DNA of 64,000 nt from Mycobacterium sp. E2479 (GCF_001667925.1 NZ_LZJR01000046.1:39608-103607), one strand, 5' to 3'. Shown: positions 8,282-17,504, numbered from the stretch's first letter. Made by a program: numbers and translations. Notes: generated by a model not told the origin, from the sequence alone.

Positions 8282-9219
8282 ACAGAACCCGTATAGCCTC
8301 GATGGCCGAGGGCGGTCTCAACTGGGACAGCTTGCCGCTCAAGCTGTTTGCGGGCGGCAACGCGAAATTCTGGAATCCCGCCGACATCGACTTCTCCCGC
8401 GATCGCGAAGACTGGGAACGCCTCACCGACGACGAACGCCACTACGCGACCCGGCTGTGCGCCGAGTTCATCGCCGGCGAGGAATCGGTGACCCAGGACA
8501 TCCAGCCGTTCATGGCCGCGATGCGGGCCGAAGGCCGGCTCGGTGACGAGATGTATCTGACGCAGTTCGCGTTCGAGGAGGCCAAGCACGTCCAGGTGTT
8601 CCGCATGTGGCTCGACGCCGTCGGGATCACCGAGGATCTGCACAATTTCCTCGAGGACGTGCCGACCTACCGCACGATCTTCTACGAGGAACTGCCGGAC
8701 TGCCTGAACGCGTTGACGGTTGATCCGTCGCCGGCGGCCCAGGTGCGGGCGTCGGTGACCTATAACCACATGGTCGAAGGCATGCTGGCGCTGACCGGTT
8801 ACTTCGGCTGGCACAAGATCTGCGTGGAACGCGGCATCCTGCCCGGCATGCAGGAGTTGGTGCGGCGCATCGGCGACGACGAGCGCCGGCACATGGCGTG
8901 GGGCACCTTCACCTGCCGGCGCCACGTTGCCGCCGACGACGCCAACTGGGGCGTCTTCGAAACGCGGATGAACGAGCTGATGCCGCTCGGCCTGCGCCTG
9001 ATCGAGGAAGGCTTCGCCCTCTACGACCCGATGCCCTTCGGCCTGTCGGTGGATGAGTTCATGCAGTACGCCGCCGACAAGGGGATGCGACGCTTCGGCA
9101 CCATCTCCAGCGCCCGCGGACGTCCGCTCGGCGAGATCGATGTCGACTACTCCCCGCTGCAGCTCGAGGACACCTTCGCCGACGAGGACGAGCGAGCGCT
9201 GGCAGGGGCCTCCGCCTAG
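8278..9219 (+). CDS. R2-like ligand-binding oxidase (R2lox, Rv0233-like)
   Basis: 313 residues of the ferritin-like R2lox family, historically labelled nrdB in M. tuberculosis. Metal ligands are all present at the M. tuberculosis positions: E68, E101, H104, E167, E202, H205. V71 and Y162, the pair forming the ether cross-link in the characterised protein, are also conserved ([15 protein letters not shown]). R2lox carries a heterodinuclear Mn/Fe centre, binds a long-chain fatty-acid-like ligand and is thought to perform two-electron oxidations; it is not a ribonucleotide reductase subunit. It overlaps the TetR gene (ATGA). Physiological substrate unknown. Confidence 0.93.
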   Translation: MNRTRIASMAEGGLNWDSLPLKLFAGGNAKFWNPADIDFSRDREDWERLTDDERHYATRLCAEFIAGEESVTQDIQPFMAAMRAEGRLGDEMYLTQFAFEEAKHVQVFRMWLDAVGITEDLHNFLEDVPTYRTIFYEELPDCLNALTVDPSPAAQVRASVTYNHMVEGMLALTGYFGWHKICVERGILPGMQELVRRIGDDERRHMAWGTFTCRRHVAADDANWGVFETRMNELMPLGLRLIEEGFALYDPMPFGLSVDEFMQYAADKGMRRFGTISSARGRPLGEIDVDYSPLQLEDTFADEDERALAGASA

Positions 9220-9235
9220 CGCTCGGCGGTCCGGC

Positions 9236-10654
9236 TCACTCGACCTTGTCGCCGCCGCTCGAGGAGCCGTTCTCGGATTCCCCGACCCACACGGTCTTGG
9301 CGTTGACGAAGGCACGGATGCCCAGGCTGGCGAGTTCGCGTCCGTACCCGGACCGCTTGACGCCGCCGAACCCCAATTCGGGATAGGACACCGTCATCCC
9401 GTTGATGAAGACCTGGCCGGCCTCGATGTCATCGATGAACCGCTGCTGCTCGGCCTCGTCGTTGGTCCAGGCGTTGGACCCCAGGCCGAACGTGGTGGCG
9501 TTGGCAATGTCGATGGCTTCGTCGATGTCAGCCGCCCGATACATCGACGCGACCGGGCCGAACACCTCCTCGGTGTACAGGGCCATGTCCTTGGTGATGT
9601 CGGTGACCACTGTCGGCGGGTAGAACCACCCCGGTCCGTCGATGGCCTTGCCGCCGAGCCGGATCGTGGCGCCCGCCGCGGCGGCGTCATCGACCTGCTT
9701 GGCGATCTCGTCGCGGCCCGATTCGGTGGCCAGCGGGCCCACGTCTGTGTCCGGGTCGGTCGGGTCGCCGACGGTCAGCGCCTTCATCCGCTCGGTGAAC
9801 TTGTCGACGAACGCGTCGTAGATGTCGGTGTGCACGATGAACCGCTTCGCGGCGATGCAGGACTGGCCGTTGTTCTGCACCCGGGCGGTGACCGCGGTCT
9901 TGGCGGCCTCGTCCAGGTTCGCCGACGGCATCACGATGAACGGGTCACTACCGCCGAGCTCGAGCACGGTCGGCTTGATCTCGTCGCCGGCGATGGCCGC
10001 CACCGACTGGCCGGCCGGTTCGCTGCCTGTCAGCGTGGCCGCAGTCACCCGGGGATCGCGCAGGATGCGCTCGACCGCGCTCGAGGAGACGAGCAGGGTC
10101 TGGAAACACCCCTCGGGGAAGCCGCCGCGGGCGATGACGTCGGCAAGGTAGAGCGCGGTCTGGGGAACGTTCGACGCGTGCTTGAGGATCCCGACGTTGC
10201 CGGCCATCAGCGCCGGCGCCGCGAACCGCACGGCCTGCCAGAGCGGAAAGTTCCACGGCATCACCGCCAGCACCACCCCGAGCGGCTGGTAGCGGATGTA
10301 GGCCCGCTTCGCGCCTACCGCTTTGGCGTCGGCCGGCTCGTCGGCCAGCATCTGCTCGGCGTTTTCGGCGTAGTAGCGAAAACCCTTGGCGCACTTCAGC
10401 ACTTCGGCCTTGGCCGACTTCAGGGTCTTACCCATCTCCAGCGTCATCATGGCGGCGACCTCGTCGGCCTCGGCCTCCAGCAGGTCGGCGGTCGCGTTTG
10501 CCCACTGGGCGCGCTGGGCAAACGTCGTGTTGTGGCGGTAGTCGAGGAAGCGTTCGTAAGCGCGCGCAATCGCGGCATCGACTTCTTGATCGGTGGCCGG
10601 GGTGAAGGTCTTCACTGTCTCGCCGGTAGCCGGGTTGATGGTGGCGATGGGCAC
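9236..10654 (-). CDS. gabD1: Succinate-semialdehyde dehydrogenase GabD1 (NADP+)
   Basis: 472 residues of the aldehyde dehydrogenase superfamily. Visible are the NADP-binding MPWNFPLWQ segment near residue 130, catalytic Glu in VLELGGSDPF near 235, catalytic Cys in NGQSCIAAKRF near 268, and EEVFGPVASMYR near 370. It matches M. tuberculosis GabD1 (Rv0234c), which oxidises succinic semialdehyde to succinate, linking GABA or 2-oxoglutarate-derived semialdehyde to the TCA cycle. The C-terminus carries an acidic/Ser-Gly tail (GESENGSSSGGDKVE). It is convergent with the R2lox gene (16-bp gap) and divergent from the acetolactate-synthase-like gene. Confidence 0.92.
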   Translation of the reverse strand: MPIATINPATGETVKTFTPATDQEVDAAIARAYERFLDYRHNTTFAQRAQWANATADLLEAEADEVAAMMTLEMGKTLKSAKAEVLKCAKGFRYYAENAEQMLADEPADAKAVGAKRAYIRYQPLGVVLAVMPWNFPLWQAVRFAAPALMAGNVGILKHASNVPQTALYLADVIARGGFPEGCFQTLLVSSSAVERILRDPRVTAATLTGSEPAGQSVAAIAGDEIKPTVLELGGSDPFIVMPSANLDEAAKTAVTARVQNNGQSCIAAKRFIVHTDIYDAFVDKFTERMKALTVGDPTDPDTDVGPLATESGRDEIAKQVDDAAAAGATIRLGGKAIDGPGWFYPPTVVTDITKDMALYTEEVFGPVASMYRAADIDEAIDIANATTFGLGSNAWTNDEAEQQRFIDDIEAGQVFINGMTVSYPELGFGGVKRSGYGRELASLGIRAFVNAKTVWVGESENGSSSGGDKVE

Positions 10655-10745
10655 GTCGGCGCTCCCTTCATTGGGTTTGTCTTGCTCGGTGGCGGAAAGT
10701 CCAACACCCAGCCTGCCACTATCGTTCCCCTAAGGGAGGTGTCGG

Positions 10746-12392
10746 ATGAGCAGAGCCGCTGAGTTGATCGTCAAGTGCCTGGAAAACGAGGGTGTCGCCG
10801 TCGTATTCGGGTTGCCCGGCGAGGAGAACATTCGTTTCGTGCAAGCGCTGGCGTCGTCGAGCATCCGGTATGTGCTCACCCGGCATGAGCAGGCCGCCTC
10901 GTTCATGGCGGAGATGTACGGGCGGGTCACCGGCCGAGCGGCGGTGGTGTCTTCGACGCTGGGCCCAGGTGCCATCAACATGCAACTGGGGGTCGCCGAC
11001 GCCACCACCAACAGCACCCCGCTGGTGGCGATCTCCGCCCAGGTAGGTCACGACCGCGAGTACAAGGAGTCACACCAGTACGTCGACCTGGTGTCCATGT
11101 TCGCGCCGATCACCCGGTGGGCCGCCGACATTCCGACCGCGCGCGCCATACCGGAGATGGTGCGCAAAGCCTTCAAACAGGCCGAGACCGAACGCCCGGC
11201 GGCGGTCTATCTCGCCGTGCCGGAACACATCGACGCCGACGAGGCCGACTACGACCTGACGCCCTTGCCGCGCAACGTCGTCCGCGCCGACGCGCCGGCG
11301 TTCCGCCAGGTGGCACGCGCGGTCGATATTTTGCGCAATGCGCGTCGTCCGGTGGTGCTGGCCGGTCACGGCGCGGCCCGTGCCGACGCGACTAAGGCCC
11401 TCGTGCGCTTCTCCGAAAAATTCGGCATCCCGGTGGCCAACACGTTCCACGGCAAGGGCGTCATGCCCGACGATCACCCCAACAGCATCGGGACGCTCGG
11501 GTTCATGCGGCACGACTATGTGAACTTCGGGTTCGACAACGCCGACGCCGTCATCGCTGTCGGTTACGAGCTGCAGGAATTCGACCCGGTGCGGATCAAC
11601 CCCACGGCCGACAAGAAGGTCATCCATGTTCATCGCTTCCCGGCCGAGGTCGACGCGCATTATTCGGTCGACGTCGGAATTATCGGCGACATCAGCGCTT
11701 CGCTGGACGCGCTGACCGAGGCGCTCGAGGACCATGTCTTCGAGGCTGACCCGAAAATCCCCGGTTCTGGTCTTCTTCATGAGGAATTCGAACGGGGACA
11801 AGAGGATTCGCGCTATCCGCTGGCGCCGGCGCGAGTGGTGGCCGACACGCGCGCGGCGCTGGGCCGCAGCGACGTCGTCCTGGTCGACACCGGCGCGACC
11901 AAGATGTGGATGGCCCGGCTCTATCCGACGTACGAGCGGAACACCTGTCTGATCTCAAACGGGTTGTCCACCATGAGCTTTGCCCTTCCCGGAGCGCTGG
12001 GCGTCAAGCTGGCGCAGCCGGAGGCCAAGGTGCTGGCCGTCGTCGGCGACGGCGCATTCCTGATGAACTCGCAAGAAATCGAGACCGCGGTCCGCGAGCG
12101 GATCCCGCTGGTGGTGCTGATTTGGGATGACGGCGGTTATGGCCTCATCGAATGGAAGATGGACCTCGAACTCGGAGAACACCATTACGTGAAGTTCAAT
12201 AACCCGGATGTGGTGACCTACGCGGAAAGCTTCGGCGCCAAGGGATATCGCATCAACAGCGCCGAGGAGCTGCTGCCGACGCTGCGCACCGCGCTCAACG
12301 ACGACGGCGTCTCGCTGATCAGTTGCCCGGTCGACTACTCCGAGAATCTGCGGTTGACCGACCGTCTCGGCGAGCTGGACGAAACGCTATAG
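10746..12392 (+). CDS. Thiamine-diphosphate enzyme, catabolic acetolactate synthase-like
   Basis: 548 residues with the three TPP-enzyme domains: N-terminal PYR domain with GLPGEEN and the catalytic Glu in RHEQAASFM (about residue 48), a central domain, and the PP domain with GDGAFLMNSQEIE and IWDDGGYGLI. The metal-binding segment resembles catabolic acetolactate synthases (BudB/AlsS: IWVDNGYN) rather than anabolic IlvB, and the C-terminal YAESFGAKGY and PVDYSENLRL also fit that class. It would condense two pyruvates to acetolactate, but other 2-oxoacid substrates are possible. No regulatory subunit or acetolactate decarboxylase gene is nearby. AGGGAGG lies about 7 bases before the ATG. Not found at this locus in M. 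tuberculosis. Confidence 0.8.
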   Translation: MSRAAELIVKCLENEGVAVVFGLPGEENIRFVQALASSSIRYVLTRHEQAASFMAEMYGRVTGRAAVVSSTLGPGAINMQLGVADATTNSTPLVAISAQVGHDREYKESHQYVDLVSMFAPITRWAADIPTARAIPEMVRKAFKQAETERPAAVYLAVPEHIDADEADYDLTPLPRNVVRADAPAFRQVARAVDILRNARRPVVLAGHGAARADATKALVRFSEKFGIPVANTFHGKGVMPDDHPNSIGTLGFMRHDYVNFGFDNADAVIAVGYELQEFDPVRINPTADKKVIHVHRFPAEVDAHYSVDVGIIGDISASLDALTEALEDHVFEADPKIPGSGLLHEEFERGQEDSRYPLAPARVVADTRAALGRSDVVLVDTGATKMWMARLYPTYERNTCLISNGLSTMSFALPGALGVKLAQPEAKVLAVVGDGAFLMNSQEIETAVRERIPLVVLIWDDGGYGLIEWKMDLELGEHHYVKFNNPDVVTYAESFGAKGYRINSAEELLPTLRTALNDDGVSLISCPVDYSENLRLTDRLGELDETL

Positions 12393-12411
12393 GTCAAAGA
12401 ACCCATTGCAG

Positions 12412-12885
12412 ATGGCAGAGCGTGATCGTGACGAGACGGGTCGGCCGCGAAATGCCCGACCGCGCGATGCGCTGGGCCGACCGCTACCCCCCGGCAGCGC
12501 AGGCGTGCCACGCGTTCCGGATGACCTGGAGCTCGCACCGGCCGAGACCCTCGCGTATGCCCAAGATCTGCTGGATCGAGGTTTCGCGTTCAACGCTCAC
12601 GAGGTCTTAGAGGCCGCGTGGAAGAGCGGTCCGGCCAACGAGCAGGCGCTCTGGCAAGGCCTGACGCAGCTAGCGGTCGGGATCACCCACGTCCAGCGGG
12701 GGAACCGAAACGGTGCCACCGCTCTGCTTCGCCGCGCCTCCGGCCACCTCGCCCACGCGAATCGGCCGGCACCGCACGGTATCGACGTCGGCGGGTTGGT
12801 GGAGTACGTCGATACGCTGATCGACGATCTTGTCGCGGGGGTCGACATCAGCGCGTCGCGGCTACGGCCCCGCCTCCTGCTCTGA
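12412..12885 (+). CDS. DUF309 domain protein
   Basis: 157 residues. After a charged, probably disordered N-terminus (residues 1-40) comes a DUF309 helical domain with the hallmark FNAHEVLEAAWKSGP and the second helix LWQGLTQLAVGITHVQRGN. The family is widespread in bacteria and archaea; its function is unknown, and the HE..E pattern has led to suggestions of a metal site. It starts 19 bp after the TPP enzyme gene on the same strand, so co-transcription is likely. I prefer the ATG at 12412 to the TTG two codons upstream. Confidence 0.72.
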   Translation: MAERDRDETGRPRNARPRDALGRPLPPGSAGVPRVPDDLELAPAETLAYAQDLLDRGFAFNAHEVLEAAWKSGPANEQALWQGLTQLAVGITHVQRGNRNGATALLRRASGHLAHANRPAPHGIDVGGLVEYVDTLIDDLVAGVDISASRLRPRLLL

Positions 12886-12894
12886 TCGGTCCGG

Positions 12895-13455
12895 CTAACC
12901 GGCCGGCATCGGCGCCGCCGGGTAGGTCACGCGCTTTCGCTCGTCGATCACGGGCGTGGCGCCCCATTGACCTAGTCGGTGCTGACGCGGGGCGGATCCG
13001 CTCATCAGGTGCCATACCGTCCATCCTTGCGCGACAAGGCTGTTCGCGATCAGTTGACGATGGCATCGCCATGGCATGGGTTCGCCGCACATTATCGCCA
13101 GTCGGTGGGAGCGGGCGAGAGTGATCAGTCGGGTGAGGCCGCGCCGGTATTCGCCGGAAAGGGTGTAGTCGGCGTAGTTCTTGAAGCTCGCGTTTTGCCA
13201 GCCCGCGTTGATGCTGGGATCGACGTTCTGCTGACGACGGCGTCCGCCGAGCTCGGGGAGGTGGATGTAACGGATACCGGCGTCTCCGAGCCAGCGCGAC
13301 ATCTCTGCACTTCCGAACTGCGGGCTGCGGCGCGAGCCTGGTTGCGCGCGCACGTCGGCGAGCAGATTGATGAGGGCGTGATCCAGGGGTTCTAGGAAGG
13401 TCGGCACCGGACATGTCCAGTGCCCAATGGTCCAGATTTCGTGTTGATCGCCCAT
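12895..13455 (-). CDS. DUF488 family protein
   Basis: 186 residues. DUF488 signatures are clear: the opening WTIGHWTCPVPTFLEPL, the strand LLADVRAQPGSRRSPQF, YIHLPELGGRR, and the C-terminal CGEPMPWRCHRQLIA with its conserved Cys and His. The family's biochemical role is unknown; members occur next to stress and DNA-related genes. It follows the DUF2945 gene on the same strand with an 18-bp gap, forming a two-gene operon convergent with the DUF309 gene. Confidence 0.82.
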   Translation of the reverse strand: MGDQHEIWTIGHWTCPVPTFLEPLDHALINLLADVRAQPGSRRSPQFGSAEMSRWLGDAGIRYIHLPELGGRRRQQNVDPSINAGWQNASFKNYADYTLSGEYRRGLTRLITLARSHRLAIMCGEPMPWRCHRQLIANSLVAQGWTVWHLMSGSAPRQHRLGQWGATPVIDERKRVTYPAAPMPAG

Positions 13456-13473
13456 GGTGGTGTCGCGCTCGGT

Positions 13474-13686
13474 CTAGTCGATCTTCTCCAGGGCGTCGCC
13501 CTTGTGCATCGCGATGTGGTCGGTTTTGTCGCTTCGTATCTCGTATTGCGGATCGTCTTTCGTGCAATGCCGTTTGTGGCCTTTGTACTCGGTGTCGCGG
13601 GTGTGCTTCTTCACGATGGTGCCGCTGACCTGGCCCGCCTCCGAGTTCCATCTGACGTGATCTCCGACCTCGAGATGTTTCGGCAC
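13474..13686 (-). CDS. Small DUF2945 protein (TUDOR-like)
   Basis: 70 residues. The GTG start at 13686 is preceded by an ideal AAGGAGG six bases away and gives the compact form expected for DUF2945: VGDHVRWNSEAGQVSGTIVK followed by YKGHKRHCTKDDPQYEIRSD and KTDHIAMHKGDALEKI. The family is called hypervirulence-associated TUDOR domain after a fungal protein; its bacterial role is unknown. It precedes the DUF488 gene in the same operon. A longer reading from an ATG at 13755 would add 23 residues with no family resemblance. Confidence 0.78.
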   Translation of the reverse strand: MPKHLEVGDHVRWNSEAGQVSGTIVKKHTRDTEYKGHKRHCTKDDPQYEIRSDKTDHIAMHKGDALEKID

Positions 13687-13797
13687 GGTGCGCCTCCTTC
13701 GCGTGTGGGCTGCCTCGTTTCGCCAACCATGGCGCTGAACCGCTGCGGCCACCAAGACGGGTACCCGCTAACAGCCGGCGGCATGATCGAATGGCTC

Positions 13798-14709
13798 ATG
13801 CTGTTCCGTCAGCTGGAATACTTCGTCGCGCTCGCTCAAGAGCGTCACTTCGCCCGCGCCGCAAGCATCTGCTACGTATCGCAGCCCGCGCTGTCGGAAG
13901 CCATCCGAAAGCTCGAATCCGAACTCAACGTCCCGCTGGTGCGGCGCGGACAGAGGTTCGAGGGCCTCACTCCCGAGGGTGAGCGGCTGGTGCCGTGGGC
14001 GCGGCGCATTCTGGCCGACCGCGACGCCCTGAAACAGGAAGTCACCGCGCTGCGGGCCGGACTGACCGGCGAACTGCGGCTCGGCGTGGTGCCGGCCGCC
14101 TCGACCACCGTTGCGCTGCTTACTGATCCGTTTTGTGCTGCGCACCCATTGGTGCGGGTTCAGCTCGAGGTCAACCTGCGCTCGGCGGGGATCGTCGAGC
14201 GGGTCCGCAAGTTCGAATTGGACGCGGGCATCCTGTATCCGGACCAGCAGGACACGGCCGATCTGCTGGTCACCCCGCTGTACCACGAGCAGCCGGTGCT
14301 CATCGCCGCCGCCGAACTGCTTGGTGGCGAGGCGAAAACCATCGCGTGGTCCGACGCCGTGCAGTTACCGCTGTGTCTGCTGACGCAGGGGATGCGGGGC
14401 CGCCGGCTCATCGACGACGCGCTGGCTACCCACGGCCTGCAGGTCACCCCGCAGCTGGAAACCGATTCCGTGGCCGCGCTGTTCGCCCACGTCCGCACCG
14501 CCCGGTGGGCGAGCATCGTTCCGCAACCATGGATTCACACCCTGGGCGTACCCGGTGGAGTCAGCGTGCTGCGGCTGCGGCGTCCCTCGGTGACCTCGTT
14601 GATCGCGCTGGTGACCAACAGGGCGGAGCCGGGCTCGTTGTTGGCTCGTGCGTTACGGCGGACCGCCCGCGAGGCCCGTATCGGCGCGACGCTCAGCGAG
14701 CTGCCCTAG
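13798..14709 (+). CDS. LysR family regulator, probably of the formate dehydrogenase gene
   Basis: 303 residues with the N-terminal LysR winged helix (MLFRQLEYFVALAQERHFARAAS, then SQPALSEAIRKLE) and a periplasmic-binding-type effector domain from about residue 90 (GELRLGVVPAASTTVALL). An alternative ATG at 13783 adds five residues. It lies 103 bp upstream of the NAD-formate dehydrogenase gene on the same strand, so it is probably an activator of that gene in response to formate or a one-carbon signal; this is inference from position only. Confidence 0.85.
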   Translation: MLFRQLEYFVALAQERHFARAASICYVSQPALSEAIRKLESELNVPLVRRGQRFEGLTPEGERLVPWARRILADRDALKQEVTALRAGLTGELRLGVVPAASTTVALLTDPFCAAHPLVRVQLEVNLRSAGIVERVRKFELDAGILYPDQQDTADLLVTPLYHEQPVLIAAAELLGGEAKTIAWSDAVQLPLCLLTQGMRGRRLIDDALATHGLQVTPQLETDSVAALFAHVRTARWASIVPQPWIHTLGVPGGVSVLRLRRPSVTSLIALVTNRAEPGSLLARALRRTAREARIGATLSELP

Positions 14710-14812
14710 CGGCCGGTGATCGGCGCTGCCTATCAGCCGGTCGGAAAGGCGTCTTTGACACCCGAGTGGCGCCCTCCGAGACTGGGGTGGATTCCGTCCA
14801 AGGAGGACTTCA

Positions 14813-15967
14813 ATGGCCAAGTGTGTGATGGTGCTCTACCCAGACCCCGTCGACGGCTACCCGCCGAGCTACGCGCGCGACAGCATCCCGACGATTCACG
14901 GATATCCCGACGGCAGCACGGTGCCGACTCCGTCCAAGATCGACTTCACGCCCGGTGAGCTGCTCGGCTGCGTCTCGGGCGCGCTCGGGCTGCGCAAGTT
15001 TTTCGAAGATGCCGGACACGAATTGGTCGTGACGTCGGACAAGGAGGGCCCCGACTCGGAATTCGAGCGTGAGCTGGCCGACGCCGAGATCGTGATCTCC
15101 CAACCGTTTTGGCCGGCCTACCTGACCAGGGAACGCATCGCCAAGGCGCCCAAACTCAAGCTGGCGCTGACTGCGGGCATCGGCTCGGACCATGTGGATC
15201 TGGACGCGGCGAAAGAGCGCGGCATCACCGTGGCCGAGGTGACATACAGCAACAGCATCAGTGTCGCCGAACACGCGGTGATGCAGATCCTCGCGCTGGT
15301 GCGCAATTTCGTGCCGTCGCATCGGTGGGCCGCCGAGGGAGGCTGGAACATCGCCGATTGCGTCGAGCGTGCCTACGACCTCGAGGGTATGGATGTCGGC
15401 GTCATCGCCGCCGGCCGGATCGGGCGTGCGGTACTGCGCCGGCTGGCGCCGTTCGACGTCAACCTGCACTACACCGACACCCGCCGGCTGGCACCGGACG
15501 TGGAGAATCAACTGAACGTGACGTTTCACCCCACGGTCGAGTCGCTGGTCAAGGCCGTCGACGTGGTGTCCATCCACTCGCCGTTGTACGACGACACCCG
15601 CAGGATGTTCAACGAGCAGTTGATCTCGACGATGCGGCGGGGGTCCTACATCGTCAACACCGCCCGCGCCGAGGAGACCGTTCCGGAGGCGATCGCGGAC
15701 GCCCTGAAATCCGGGCAGCTGGCGGGCTACGCCGGAGACGTGTGGTATCCGCAGCCGCCGCCGCCCGATCACCCGTGGCGAATGATGCCGAATAATGCGA
15801 TGACGCCGCATGTTTCGGGTACCACGCTGTCCGCTCAGGCACGTTATGCCGCCGGCACCCGGGAGATTCTGGAGAGCTGGTTCGCCGGCACGCCCATTCG
15901 TCCCGAATACCTGATCGTCGAAGGCGGAAGGCTCGCGGGCACCGGGGCGCTGTCCTACCAGAAGTAG
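14813..15967 (+). CDS. fdh: NAD-dependent formate dehydrogenase
   Basis: 384 residues, colinear with the Pseudomonas/Mycobacterium vaccae-type formate dehydrogenases. Diagnostic segments: PFWPAYLTRERIAKAPKLKL, TYSNSISVAEHAVMQILALV, nucleotide-binding AAGRIGRAVLRRLAPFD with the NAD-selective Asp in HYTDTRRL, catalytic Arg in NTARAEE, the PQPPPPDHPW loop, and the catalytic His in TPHVSGTTLSAQ. It oxidises formate to CO2 with NADH formation in the cytoplasm. AAGGAGG lies about seven bases before the ATG. NTARAEETVPEA differs from the usual NTARGKLCDRDA just after the catalytic Arg. Likely controlled by the LysR gene upstream. M. tuberculosis lacks it. Confidence 0.92.
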   Translation: MAKCVMVLYPDPVDGYPPSYARDSIPTIHGYPDGSTVPTPSKIDFTPGELLGCVSGALGLRKFFEDAGHELVVTSDKEGPDSEFERELADAEIVISQPFWPAYLTRERIAKAPKLKLALTAGIGSDHVDLDAAKERGITVAEVTYSNSISVAEHAVMQILALVRNFVPSHRWAAEGGWNIADCVERAYDLEGMDVGVIAAGRIGRAVLRRLAPFDVNLHYTDTRRLAPDVENQLNVTFHPTVESLVKAVDVVSIHSPLYDDTRRMFNEQLISTMRRGSYIVNTARAEETVPEAIADALKSGQLAGYAGDVWYPQPPPPDHPWRMMPNNAMTPHVSGTTLSAQARYAAGTREILESWFAGTPIRPEYLIVEGGRLAGTGALSYQK

Positions 15968-15980
15968 GTGTCAAAGCCGC

Positions 15981-17432
15981 TCAACCGGCGCTGGTCGCCC
16001 TCGACAGGGCCATCGGTGGCACGTAGCCGCCCACCAGTTCGCGATGCCACCAGGCTCGGTCACGGCGCAGCTCGGCCAGCGTGGTGAAGCGATACTGGTA
16101 GAGCTGAGCCCGTACGAACCGGGGCGCCGAGTCGGGGAAAGGGTTGTGGCGCAACAAGCGTAGGGTCGCTCGATCGTTTTCCAGCAGCCGCCGCATGAAC
16201 GGCTTCAGCCACGGCTGCGCGTAGCCCGGCGAGATGGCGGCGAACCACATCAGCCAGTCCAGGCGCAGATGATATGGGGCCCATTGTCTCGGCAGCCGTC
16301 GTAGCGCGCCCGGCTTGCCCTTGAATTCGTATTCCTTCCAGACGGTTTGAGCGGTGAGGAGCGTCTCGTCGGTGCCTTCGATCACCACCTCGCGGCGGAT
16401 CCGTCCGATGCTGCCAAACGCCCCATAGGTGTTGACCAGATGAAACGAGTTGAACGACATATTCATTCGCTGCCGTGACGACAGCATGTTTGCCACCGGC
16501 CAGTAGCTCATGAACAACACCGCGGCGGTGATTGCGGCCACCAGGCCGACGAACCACAGCGGCGTTGGCGCCAGACCGGCATGCGCTGGTACCAGGCCGT
16601 GCGGCAGGAGCATCGCCACCGACGCGTCGTCGATTGCGCTGAACGCCAGCAGGATCGTCACCCAATTGAGCCAGGCGAAATTGCCCGAGGCGACGAGCCA
16701 GAGCTGAGTGACGATGATGATCGCGGCGGCAACGCCGGCCACCGGCTGCGGCGTGAACAATCCGAACGGCACGATCAGCTGCGCGAAATGGTTGCCTGCC
16801 ACCTCAATCCGATGCAGTGGTTTGGGCAGATGGTGGAAGAACCAGCTCAACGGCCCCGGCATCGGCTGTGTCTCATGGTGGTAGTACAAACACGTCAGAT
16901 CACGCCAGCACGGGTCGCCGCGCATCTTGATCAGTCCCGCACCGAACTCGACGCGGAACAACAGCAGTCGAACCATCCAGAGCGTCAGCACCGGTGGCGC
17001 CACGTCGTGATTGCCCAGGAAGATCATCAAGAAGCCGGTCTCGAGCAGCAGTGATTCCCAGCCGAACGAGTACCAGGTCTGCCCGACGTTGACGATCGAC
17101 AGGTAAAGCACCCACAGCGTCAACCACATCAACATCGCCGCCCACAGCGGCACCGCGTCGGCCGCCCCGACAACGATGGCCGCCGACAGCGCCGCGCCGA
17201 ACCACGAGACGGCCGAGAACAGCGGATCGGAATAACGCAAATGGAAAAGGCTCGGCGTGCGCCAGAAGGACTGCCGCGCCAAGAACTGCGGAATGGGCAG
17301 GATGCCGCGTTCGCCGATGAGCGCACGAAACTGGGCCGCGGCCGCGACGAAGCCGAGCAGGTAAATCACCGCGGCGCCGCGCTCGAGCACCAGTCTGCCC
17401 ACCCAATAGTCGGGTGCGGAAAACCAATCCAT
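15981..17432 (-). CDS. Lipase maturation factor family membrane protein (Rv0235c-like)
   Basis: 483 residues with about eight hydrophobic segments and a soluble C-terminal part. LMF1-family marks are visible: SFGWESLLLETGFLMIFLGN, the GAGLIKMRGDPCWRDLTC signature, YHHETQPMPGP, and NSFHLVNTYGAFGSIGRIRR. In animals LMF1 assists lipase folding in the ER; in mycobacteria the role is unknown. Length matches the M. tuberculosis homologue (about 482). It sits just downstream of aftD on the same strand, separated by 88 bp including a small hairpin at the aftD stop, so it may be transcribed with aftD. Confidence 0.85.
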   Translation of the reverse strand: MDWFSAPDYWVGRLVLERGAAVIYLLGFVAAAAQFRALIGERGILPIPQFLARQSFWRTPSLFHLRYSDPLFSAVSWFGAALSAAIVVGAADAVPLWAAMLMWLTLWVLYLSIVNVGQTWYSFGWESLLLETGFLMIFLGNHDVAPPVLTLWMVRLLLFRVEFGAGLIKMRGDPCWRDLTCLYYHHETQPMPGPLSWFFHHLPKPLHRIEVAGNHFAQLIVPFGLFTPQPVAGVAAAIIIVTQLWLVASGNFAWLNWVTILLAFSAIDDASVAMLLPHGLVPAHAGLAPTPLWFVGLVAAITAAVLFMSYWPVANMLSSRQRMNMSFNSFHLVNTYGAFGSIGRIRREVVIEGTDETLLTAQTVWKEYEFKGKPGALRRLPRQWAPYHLRLDWLMWFAAISPGYAQPWLKPFMRRLLENDRATLRLLRHNPFPDSAPRFVRAQLYQYRFTTLAELRRDRAWWHRELVGGYVPPMALSRATSAG

Positions 17433-17504
17433 GGCGCTCGACTCCTCGGTTGGTGACGGTTACGCCAACCCGCGTATCCAGTCAATCAGCCGGTAAACGG
17501 CTAG

